Assembly: GCA_025504975.1 (NCBI GenBank)
Contig: JANUWI010000005.1
Coordinates: 1,736,001 to 1,800,000 of the forward strand
Length of the DNA stretch: 64,000 nucleotides
Direction: 5' to 3'
Source: Plenodomus lindquistii
Lineage: Eukaryota > Ascomycota > Dothideomycetes > Pleosporales > Leptosphaeriaceae
In this document: piece after piece, positions 45,123 to 55,500 of the stretch
How the letters are laid out: each line of letters begins with the position of its first letter
How positions within the stretch are numbered: position 1 is the first letter of the stretch
The notes under the pieces: generated by a model
Database searches by the model: none
Seen by the model: the letters and a program-made list of their open reading frames with translations, nothing else
Told to the model about the DNA's origin: nothing
Translations under genes and position numbers: made by a program

Positions 45123-46091
45123 ATGAGGGTCGTGTCTGGGTTTGTTTCTTCGCTCTTGCTTTCGGGCGCTTCAATTGCGTCCGCAGCCTCGTCCTGGACC
45201 TTTGAAGATGCTATTGTCTCCGTGAATAGCAAAGGTGCTGGTGTAGGCGGAGGCTCAAAGGACAAGTGAGTGATTATAGGAATCAGTTGTACCCATACTG
45301 TACTGACAGGCTATAGCTTGAGCCCAAACAAGCCGCTGGCAAAATCCATTCCTTTGACTGCGGCCGATTCGCTAAAGCTGGTACTCACAACCGTTGATGG
45401 CAGCGAAGCGAAGCGACCACACCAGGCTTTCCTCACTTTGACTGAGCCCTCCACTGGATTGGAGGAGTCTTTTGTGATCAGTGTCAAGGACAGTGGCAAG
45501 GGAAAGCTGGACTTGGTATCCATCAACGCTTCAGTCACAAATCAACTATTCTAACATTCTCAGTCTCACAAGGACCTTCCCTACCAATTCCTCACAACCG
45601 AAAAGCCAATCGCCGCCTCGATCGTTATTGGATCATTCGGTTCCTCTGCACCTTACAAGAGCAAGGTCTTCGATCTCCACGTAACCCGCGACGCCAACGT
45701 CCCCCTCAGCGTCCCCGAAGCACCCCTCCGCTACGCCCCCGAACCTGAGATCCACCACATCTTCCGCGACGACCCCAAGTCTCCTCCCAAGATCATCACC
45801 ATCGTCTTCGCTGCAGCTGTTGTTGGTGCTCTGCCCGTTTTGCTGGGCATTTGGGCCACCCTAGGCGCGAACGTAAACCATTTGAGCAAGGCTATGAGCA
45901 ATGCACCAGTGTCGCATGCGCTCTTCCTCGGATCCATCGTGGGCATGGAGGGCATCTTCTTCCTGTACTACACCCACTGGACTTTGTTCCAGACTCTGCC
46001 CGCTGCGGCAGTTGTGGGAGCTGTTGCGTTCCTGAGCGGAAGCAGGGCGCTCTCTGAGGTTCAGGAGCGCCGACTGACTGGACTGAGATGA
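45123..46091 (+). CDS. SWP1: oligosaccharyltransferase subunit Swp1 (ribophorin II)
   Basis: Three exons: 45123-45265, 45317-45515 and 45564-46091; 289 residues, close to yeast Swp1. A signal peptide covers about residues 1-21 (MRVVSGFVSSLLLSGASIAS). A luminal domain follows (WTFEDAIVSVNSKGAGVGG, LSPNKPLAKSIPLTAADSL, TTEKPIAASIVIGSFGSSAP). Three membrane helices lie at the C-terminus, starting after FRDDPKSPPKI (IITIVFAAAVVGALPVLLGI, FLGSIVGMEGIFFLYY, TLPAAAVVGAVAFLSG). It is part of the ER complex that transfers the glycan to Asn of nascent proteins. Confidence 0.92.
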
Positions 46092-46678
46092 AGCAGGGTT
46101 TCCTAATGGAATGGTTCGCTCAGGCTGTATGATACAAGATGAACGGATGCTGAAAAGGCACTACGGCAGATGTGAATGCAACGGGCAGCAAGATTCACGT
46201 CGGCCTCGGGACCTGTTTAGAAGGTTTCCACCATACCTCATGAATGGCGTACGGTTGTCGGTGGTAAAATGGATCCGCATAAGGTCCACACAACCCAGTC
46301 TAAATGCGATGATATCATCAATTGCACTTGCGTACCTAACTAAAGCATACTACGAATCCGCCTATCTTACTACCTGAGTGACCCTGATGAATTCGAGATC
46401 GAGGCACGGAGGAGCTCCCATTTGTTGAGTCCACATCTCACTTCGAAGGCATGATGATGATCAGGCCTATGTCGCAGCAAGCAAACCACAGAAGTATACT
46501 GATCTGATGTAGTAGTCTCTCTGCTATCTGTGGAGAACACAAGCGGTATCCAAAGACTATTTATAAGTTTTTAGTATATTATGTTGCCTGCCGTTGATTG
46601 TGACCAGGGCTTCTAAGCACTTTATAGATTCGAGCTCCTTCATTCAACCCATGATGCTCACACGTTACGAAACACGAC
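46092..46678. other. intergenic between convergent SWP1 and TPR genes
   Basis: 587 bases of moderately AT-rich 3' sequence. No gene seen. Confidence 0.6.
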
Positions 46679-48401
46679 CTACTGTGTCGCACCCACCACC
46701 CCCTCAGCATTCTCCCACCCAACAACACCCTCCTCAATCATCTGCTCCAACACCCTCGCCACAGCCCCCCCTTTCGTCTTCCACACAGCCTGCACCACAC
46801 CCGAACCACTCGAAACCTCCTTCAGAATCTCTGCAACCGTCGCTTTAGCATCCGCTGTACTCCGCACCTCCACGACACCCGCCCTCTCAGCATAGCTTCT
46901 CCCCCCACGGTAAAACACACCCGCATTCGTCACAAGCACCGGCCTGCTCTTCACCCACGCCGGCTTTGCCCCTTCAAAGCACGAGATGCGGAAGCGGAAG
47001 AGATCGATATCGCCTCGTGCGATGAACACGTCTGCGAGACGGGATGGCGAGAGCAAGGCGGAATGCGGTGCTGATGCGAGTTGAGTGAGGATAGTTTGGG
47101 CTTGTGTTAGGGCTGTCCATTGGATTTCCGTGTCGGGTGAGGAGATTGGGGAGGAGAAGGAGGAGGTGTTGTTGCTTTGTTGCAGACTGTCTGATAGAGC
47201 GGAGGCGAGATCCATTAGCGCGTCTGCGTAGGCTGATTTTATGTTGATGGATGCGAGGTCGGGCTTGGGGCTGCCTGTGTCGAGGGTGCTGAAGATGCGT
47301 TCAACGGCTTGGGCGTACTCGGTTGATGTGCCTCTTCCGCTTCGATATGTCGTTTCTGCCATGCTGGTGTGGAAGTTGGCTGCGGCGAGAAAAGCGTCGT
47401 CTTTTGGTGTTGTGCTTGCTTCTTCTTCTGCGGCTGTTGATCCGATTGAAAGTGTTGGTCCTGCTTTTGGTTCTTCGGGCGCTGCTGATGAGGTTGGTGC
47501 TTTGGCTATCAGGTCTAATAGAGCGGGTATCCGGTTATCTGCTGTCTCTAGACCATCTTGTGCCTTCTTTTCTATACTTGGGAGATCAACATTGGGATCG
47601 TACAGTCCGAGTAATGTTGTTAGAGCGCCTAGATGCGCTGTGCAAGTCTCCAATATGCTCTCCGGGGTGAGTGGCTCCTCAACTGTCGCCCAATCACCCT
47701 GTCCCTCTGACGCAGACGATGCATCTTCATCTGCCTCTTGCCCAGCATTTGCAGGATGCTGCCTCTCGCCCTCCCACGCTTCCCTATATTCCCCAGATGC
47801 CTGAGCCTTCGCAATGTCATCCTGCATCTGCGCATACTCCTGCTGCTGCCTCTCCACGCATTTGGTAAATATCTCCACAGCTTCCTCGAGCAGCGGCCGT
47901 GCTTCAAACTTACCAGATGCGGTGGTGCCGACTTCGAGTTGCGCTTCTGCGCGTGACGTGAGTACCTGCGCTGCATTGAAGAGGATGTCAATGTTTGTTG
48001 GGTTCAAGGAGATGGCGAAACGGTGGGACCTTAGTGTTTCTTCCAGGAGTGCTGTTCTGTTGCCAAGATGGGGTACTATGCGGTCGTCTTCAGTGAGGTT
48101 GAACTCGAGATTCGCTCTATGTGATATCAATACGATTTTCCAAACTTAAGTTCAATTTTGTGACTCACTTGTTATATGCTAGATCAAACGATTGCGGGAA
48201 TCGCTTCAAGCCCTCGTTGTACATGTCGATTGCTCGATTGAAAAATCTTGTGGCTTTTGCTGCGTCGCCGGCGCGCCATTTTCCGGCGGCTTGTTCATGC
48301 TCGTCTGCGGCTTCGAGAAAGTCGTTTTCGGATTGGGGTTCCGGGGCCTTGAGTTTGCCTTTTGGTTTTGGTTTGAGGAGGTCTTTTTTTCTTGGCGGCA
48401 T
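46679..48401 (-). CDS. TPR-repeat protein with basic N-terminus
   Basis: Exons 48401-48169 and 48116-46679, 52-nt intron; 556 residues. A basic start (MPPRKKDLLKPKPKGKLKAP) precedes tetratricopeptide-like helices (WRAGDAAKATRFFNRAIDMY, FDLAYNKANLEFNL, ISLNPTNIDILFNAAQVL). Later helix pairs are more diverged (ARPLLEEAVEIFTKCVERQQ, SINIKSAYADALMDLASAL). Long Ala/Glu/Ser linkers lie between them. The combination of a nuclear-type basic tail with TPRs would suit a chaperone or assembly factor, but I cannot name the family. The last 100 codons change sharply to G/T-ending. Confidence 0.75.
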
Positions 48402-48679
48402 GGTCGTGGTGTATCTTCAGTGACGGTTGTTCACAGTCGTTGTTGCTGTCTGAAAAAATCTCAGTGGATAGGATAGGTATTGAGTGAGTAGCCAATGTTA
48501 AGTTAAGCTCCTCAATTCACTCGATATAGCATTGAATTCCACGTTTTGTGGAGTTTGTAGTTGCTTACGTTGGAACATTCATTAATGACATAGTGCTCGT
48601 GCTTTTTGAGAAGTTTTGGCCCCGCTTGCACTTGCCCCACTTATTCGCGTGCATCCAACATGATCATCCCCCCAGTAGC
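48402..48679. other. short intergenic region between two minus-strand genes
   Basis: 278 bases: TPR gene promoter and alkyltransferase 3' end. Confidence 0.6.
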
Positions 48680-49089
48680 TCACCTCAGCTTGTCTATGTT
48701 GAAATCATCCCAAAGTAATTTTTTATCCACCAAGAAGCCTTCAGAGTTGAATAGCACGCCCTCGTTCTTCAACAACTCAAGCTTGGATTCCTGGTTCTGT
48801 CCGCTTGGCGCCTTCTCCCAGTCACCCTTGTAGCCGCCCACAAACTGCACAAGTCAGCGCATTCTGTGTATTCGATCAAGATCAGGCATACACCTGTACT
48901 CGCAATGCATCGATGGCAAGGTACCTCCGGGCAGAAAGGATTGACGCGCAACGCGCCGCCCACTGCTCTGGGAGAGCTGTTCAATGCCTTCGACATTGCG
49001 CCATATGTGGTGACACGACCTTCTGGGATCTGTTGCAAGGCCGTGTAGACGCGTTCTTGGTATGCGGTGACTTTCTGTTGCACTGCCAT
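48680..49089 (-). CDS. O6-alkylguanine-DNA alkyltransferase, short form
   Basis: Two exons, 49089-48892 and 48844-48680, phase 0; 120 residues. The protein is only the DNA-binding/catalytic domain: VYTALQQIPEGRVTTYGAMS, SPRAVGGALRVNP (with the Arg that flips the base), the active site VPCHRC (Cys58) and GFVGGYKGDWEK built across the intron. The reactive Cys is present. This makes it a true suicide alkyltransferase (Mgt1/MGMT type) and not an Atl1-like protein, in which Trp replaces the Cys. The ATG at 49089 has A at -3 and G at +4; an in-frame ATG at 49104 would add five residues. Confidence 0.93.
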
Positions 49090-52000
49090 AATGATTTTGT
49101 TCATATGTCGGGGTACTGTAAAGATACAATTACAGTACAATGTACGTGTTCGAGCGAAGTAGCGCGCGGTCACGGGACAAGCGTGCTTTCAAATTGACCG
49201 CTCAGGCGAAGAGATGGCAGTGAGTTTCAGAATCTGCATGTCTCATGTATATTGGACTGCTACTACGAAGGAGTTTATATCCATTGATTATTAAAGTCAT
49301 AAGCGCTGTAGTTTCCACGCCACATTAAAAGGTTTAGCAAAAGTGATTAGATGATATTTGTATCTCTATAAGTTATGATAATAATATCATGTGAAACTTC
49401 AGTGCTTTTGTCTTCCCTCTGCTGCTGCAGAGACTTAAGCGTCATGCTGTTAACGTGAGATGTGGAGACAATAAACACGAGCTCCTTCGTAAGATTCGTC
49501 GTGTGAACTGGCAGCACAACCCTTCACGATCCAAGTGTACCCCAACAAGCCGTTAATGCACTGTGGATGTACCGTCACACAAGCTCGCGACTTCTCATTT
49601 ATCAACAGCGGGGCGTCATAGACTTTGGCGTAAGATGAAAGCTCGCGTCAAGTTTTCATCACACCGTTGGTCGCCGAAGAGACTCACCTAGATCTGTGAT
49701 AGACGCCCCACAACTTCGCACAACAGACTCAATTGAGCGTCACTCCCGTTGAGCAACACGATGGAATATATAAGAGGCTTACAACTCTCTCTAATAAACT
49801 TTGAGTGGATTGAGCAGTCTCGCACTTACGACCTAATGGCCTGGGATCGAAATCGAAACCGGTTCGGTGCCGTGAAGTAGCGCACAAGACACAATCTCGT
49901 CAATCTCACGAGAACCGTCTCGCTACGGCTTGCACAATCTTGAAAAGCGGCGGGCCGAGCTCCACTATCACGAAAGGGATCACCCAGTGCTCACAAAGGG
50001 TGATTCGCAGGCATACGGACATTCGCGCCGTGCCGCCCTCCCTTCTCCGCCCTCCGTGTGACTAACAACGGCAAGGACCAAACTTTGAAGTGGAGTAGGT
50101 TACGTCCGCATCTAGATTGTGATAGTGGACTGTCAGCGGTGTATGTCATATCATTGCTACCTCCGCGGTTATCGGCTGATGTTCTTTGGCTCGGATGTGG
50201 CTCTAGACTCGACACAGTGAGGCAAAACTCAGGGAGATGAGGTGCTTGCGCCATCAAAAGACGGAGAATAGTCATATCGGACCGTATATCCAGCGCGAAA
50301 ATGAACAGATGACTCCGAGGGCGTTCTTGTTCGTCATCTACTTATGATTGGCAGTGGGGGGCATCACGTTGAGCACACGAACATGCAGGAGTGCTCAACG
50401 CCCCGCCAAAGCTCCAGAGAATGTCTCATATCCAGTTCAGTATATGCAGATGGCAGTATCGGTTCACCTGTCGTTCCGGTGGTAGTTTGGAACGTGAGTA
50501 GTCGTCAGATCTCGAAATGGAAGAACCCCCCTGCATGTAGCCGCGACCAGTAGCAACGCTGGCACTCAAATTCGTGGTCTTATTGGAGAACAGGTATTTC
50601 GGCAACCGACTCGATAGAGGAAAGCTTGGTAACGTGACTGAAAAGCTATGCGGCCGGCTTCAAGCTGTCACAAGATGTGCAGCGAATGACGGTGCAGGAA
50701 GGGGGTCAGAGGACTCGGTGGCTTGGGCGCAACCTGGATGGTGGATCGAACTTGAAAATGGGGCCTTGATGCGCCTGGAAGCGCAACTGAGACCACCTCA
50801 AGGAGCAATAGGGCCGGTTTTGCCATTGTCGACAGAGGCAAGTTTGGAGCATTGCGAAGTTGTGAGGAGCATACGAAGCTTTTGATGCGCTGTCAAAGAG
50901 GCGAGGTCGATCGGCCGCTCAGCCTCATTCCTCTGCAGCTAACAAGCAAAGTCGACCGACTTAGCCACACTTCAGCTGGCCTGTGACGGTCTCGCCGGTT
51001 TCGATGGCCCATCACGGCCACACAGAACAAGATGCTGCAGGCATTTCTGTCGTGCATGAAAATGGTCACGAGAATAGTAACACGGTGCGAGAGACGGTTG
51101 GGTGCGCTCCGCACAAACCGCTCAACGAGGCATATGACTCTTCCTACTACATGGCACATTGAGCCGTTTGCTCGGCTGTGGGCCCTGATTGAACAGTCAA
51201 CACACCGTCAACGGCTGAGGCTTTTCTCAACGAGCCTGCCCCTGTGCTTGATCGAGAAGTGAGCAGCCACCCCATAGACGTGCTATATCGAGTCTCCCAT
51301 CACGATCGCTCAAGCAGGCGATGGCTGATGATCGCGCAATTCTGCTGGCTGAGGAGAGCAAACGTAGCTGAGGTCGCGCACCGTGGACGAGTTTCGTTGG
51401 AGGTGCACGCCCGTCACGAGCACGAGACCAGTCTGCAAAGACGATAGCAAGTCTACACACTTTACGGTAAGGCTTTGGCAAAGGACAGTGTGCCGCTGAA
51501 ACGGCATGAAGTTGGTGGGTAGAGCACGGGGAAGGGGCCTTCGGGGACCAATTGGCATCCCACTTGCCTGCCGCCGCGCAGGGTCTGTTTGCGAATCGTC
51601 GCCCACCATGACGGTCGAGGTTTTCGACTGGATGACCACTTCGCTCGAGCCTCCACCCGCCAAACCAAGCGCAAGCGCCCGTACTGGACGAGAGTGACCC
51701 GTGCCGGATGAGCCCAACATCGCAAGGCCGCCGACGGCGTTGATATAGGATGATGGCTTCTGCGCGTCTGCTTGCGCCGGTCGCGACATTATACACATTC
51801 CAAGGCCTTTTCGTCTTACCGCCGGAGTTCTCTGGACCAACAGCTTGGATCAACCACGACAACACTAATTGTGCTATCAGGGAAGACACTCCGGACAGCT
51901 CTCTGCTTTTGCGACGGCCCATCCGCAGGCCTTGCCCCACTGAGGCGATCTACGGTTGAATCCCGCACTTGGCCAGTCACCCTGGAGAAAGAATAGACGG

Positions 52001-52526
52001 GACGCGTGAGCTACCGTTGGGGTGCGAGTATAACAACCGTCACCGTCTCGTCGCTGCCTGTGCGCTGTTGTTGTTTGATTTTCGTCCCAACTGCGCGAGA
52101 CCTTGCACAGCCCCATATCTCGGGCTTTGCCGACCGCCACAGCCCACTCGGTCCCACCGGCAGAAGTGGCGCACAGCAAGAGACCCAGTATCTCGCCGAA
52201 CATTGCATCAAGACGTAGGGCTGCGTGTATCTTTACGCTGGCTTCTTTATATTGATGGACTTGCAATCATACGGCCCTGGGTTGTTCCCGTCTCGCCACC
52301 CCCGTCTTCTAGCATTCTCGCTGTCGCCCATACCATCTAACCGCCGGACCGCTACTTCCCGAGCTGATTATTGCTGACGGTCCCGGATCTTCGACGTCTG
52401 GTAACTTTGCACAGCGAATCGTCACCCCAAGAGTCCCACAATTCGACAAGCACATGCCTTCATGAGTTACTCGGAGCACACAAGCCTTCGTTGTACATCT
52501 GGCCAGGCTACACAAGGCTACTCAAG
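49090..52526. other. 3.4-kb gene-free stretch upstream of the methyltransferase-like gene
   Basis: Open frames on both strands overlap each other (the longest a minus-strand frame at 51227-51940) and show no domain or splice support. A TATA-like ATATATAAGA lies near 49767. A perfect 10-bp hairpin is at 50367-50400. The part after 52000 is probably the long leader of the next gene. Confidence 0.5.
50367..50400. repeat. inverted repeat, 10-bp perfect stem, 14-nt loop
   Basis: CGTTGAGCAC at 50367-50376 and its exact reverse complement GTGCTCAACG at 50391-50400, in the gene-free region. Flanking G (left) and C (right) runs could lengthen the stem with small bulges. Confidence 0.85.
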
Positions 52527-55500
52527 ATGGCTACCTATAAGTCACAATTCCCTCCTCCAAGAAGGTTAGAGGACCGAGCGCCTACCACTCGATTACCTCA
52601 ACGATCCATCACCCCTACAACCACTACCACTATTACGGCCGGAGCGTCCTCCTCCCATAGTTCTAAACTGCAGAAGAGACGGCCATCACAAGAACAGCAC
52701 GTCTCCTCAAGAGGTCCAGTAAGCCAAAAAGGTCTCGTTCGCGCTGCCAGCTCTATAACAGGAGGCCCTGGCTCTGCTGTAACTTCGAATATTCGACAGC
52801 CAAGTGTGACAGGCTCGAGATCGACATTACAGACTTCAACATTACGTCTACCCAAACTCGACGTTCCCACCATCATACAGACGCCGTCACTCGCTTCGGG
52901 GTCGTCGGCATCAACCATCGAGAGTCCGAGGTCCAACGTACTGAGGAGGAAGCAGACCAGCGTTGGAGTGTCAACTAGTCGACAGGGTTTGCGTATTAGG
53001 GATGATTCGATGTCCTCGCAAGATGACGTACAGCCCGTAGACGGCATCCCTGGCGGCTACAAGGACCCATTCTCAGAGACTGTCTTGGGTATCTCGTTAC
53101 CACCATCCTCGACTCTACTCGTAGGCGCCGACCCCAGGATTGATGTCTATGGTAATGGTCTGTACGAATACGACATTGGGCCAACGGATATTCTACCTCT
53201 ACCCACTCCGCAATATGCGCTATCCGCAACACCGTCCACACGATATTCCGAGTCTCCTGGAGCGTTCAGCATATCCTCGACACCCACCTCCATGTCATCG
53301 TACTCTCCAGGAACATCTCTGTCTCGAACATCAGTTCGAACGAAACAAATGAGCCCTCTTCAAAGTCGACCACCTGTCACACGACACAAAACCCCGGACG
53401 AGAGCAGTAGCAGGCATCCACATACGTTATCCACCGTTCGCGAGTCTTCCACATCGTCCTCATCTGCGTCTACCGTCATTGCAGAAGCAAAGCAAAAAGA
53501 GAGACAGTCGCCTGGTGGTCTTGCGACTCTACCACAGAGCCCTCAGATCCCAAGTGCAAGTGTCCCGGCTAGAAAAGCACACGTTCAGGCACCCCCTGAG
53601 TTCGCTCACCTTGCGAACGAATCGCCAGTATCACTGCCGAATTCCAGACGTCCCTCTAGACCCAGCAGGGATGGTACGCCAGAGATTACGGGCCTCCGGG
53701 GTCCTTCGCCAATTATACAGAGCAACATGATCAACTTTCCCGCCTCTCACAGACGTACTAGCTCGACGGATTCGAAGTTTGCACTCTCGGCAACAACAAG
53801 TAGCAAGATGAATGTACCATCGAAACCATCTTCCCGCCTTCCGTCACCGAACCCATCATCAGCATTACCTCCAACGACTCGTAAAACTATCCGCGGAGCG
53901 ACGCCCGACATTCAGACAGATCGTGATGGACGAAGAACCAGCACTGTGCTTCCACCTGTGCCAGCCCCTAGTCCATCTAAGACCTCTAGGTTCGGATTCT
54001 TCAGTCGCCGCGCAAAGACCGAGCCCACACCGCCTATCACGAAGGCTGAGAGCAAGCATCCCCGCCGTGGGCCAGCGGCGGGAACTGGCCATGAAGGCTA
54101 TGGGAGATACGCATCCAGAGGCCGAAGTGGAAGCTCAGTGAGCACTACGAGTATCGGACGTTCAGCCAGTGCGGGTACCACTACTGAGAGCCTCGACCAG
54201 ACCCCCTCAACCCGTAAGAGCAGCATGACGAGTACAACAAGCACAGATATGGACGAGTTTTTCCTCACTCGGCTCGCTCCTGTCGTGCTTCGAGGTACTG
54301 GAAGCAGTTCAGAACTGTCTCGCAGTCCTGAGCCCATGCAAAGTAATAGTAGTCTCGATGTCACGACCCGCTCAGCTCTAGGTTCCAAGAAGCCCATGGA
54401 CTCCGCACTGAAGGCTTCAGTTGAAATGAAGCGCCCAACACTGTTGCCCTCCGCTATGCCTGACAACCTGCGTGCAGGATCTCCTAAGAAGAAGACGATC
54501 CTGGGACGGCGAAGGCCGTCCGAGAGCGATGATGATGCGAAGAAATCATCATTGCCCACATCAGCCTCAAATCGTACATCTCAAGCTTTGCAAGCAGCAC
54601 AGGGCCCAAGTGCAACCACCGCCCCGGCAGGTCGTGCTAAAGTGCGCAAGAATTCAATCTCTGAGATCATCGCTGAAGGCAAAGAAGCCAGTTGGCTCAA
54701 ATCCTCTAAGAAGAGCAAGCCTGAGAAGGAGCAAACGAAGCCGTCCAAACGTTGGAACTTTTTCCAACGGGCACATGCCGCGCCATCTACGGGCGCACCC
54801 GCGGTCACGACGGCCAATCCACCTCCACAAAATCCTGCCTCGAGGTCTGTCGCTCACTACGCATTGATGGACCAGTCGGGACTCGATATGACAGACATCG
54901 AACAGCTTATGCAAGAAGCAGACGATGGCACAGAGAGCGCCCTCTCCGATGATGATGTCGGAAGAAAGGAACGGATGCAGTCAATGTTGCTACCTCCCAA
55001 GCCAACACTTCCCCATAGCTTTGCGCCTCCTGCGCGCTCTGCCTCGCCGCAGGTCTCGCTTCGCCCAGGTGTTCAGTCACAGCAATATAATGGTGGCTTG
55101 ACCATCAATACTAATGTTCCTTCACAATCGGCTGGACGCCGTTCAATGGCAGATCTCACTCCTTTCACGGATCTCTCGCCTCCGTCCTCGCCATTTCGGT
55201 CACCGTCTCCACTTGAGGCTGAACACGCCACGATCCCACAACATGTACCACCTCCCACAGCAGAAGATACCCCTGCTGCAGTTGATCTTACTGAAGAAAC
55301 GTTTGTGCTTCCTCAAAACCTGCCATCCCCGGGTCCGCCTCCAGTTAGCCCGCCTCCACGCCCAAGTCGGTTGCCTCAAGTTGGTCGCATACCTCAGGTG
55401 GTGTCAAGTCGTCGACCAATACACCGGCCTTCATCGCAGTCATTCTCTCGACCCTTCGTAGCTACACAGCCCAGACCAACTGCCTTGCCTCGAACTTCTT

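Noticed and set aside
51227..51940. Minus-strand frame of 237 codons in the gene-free stretch
   Set aside because: Overlapped by other open frames of similar length on both strands; no recognisable motif and no splice continuation.
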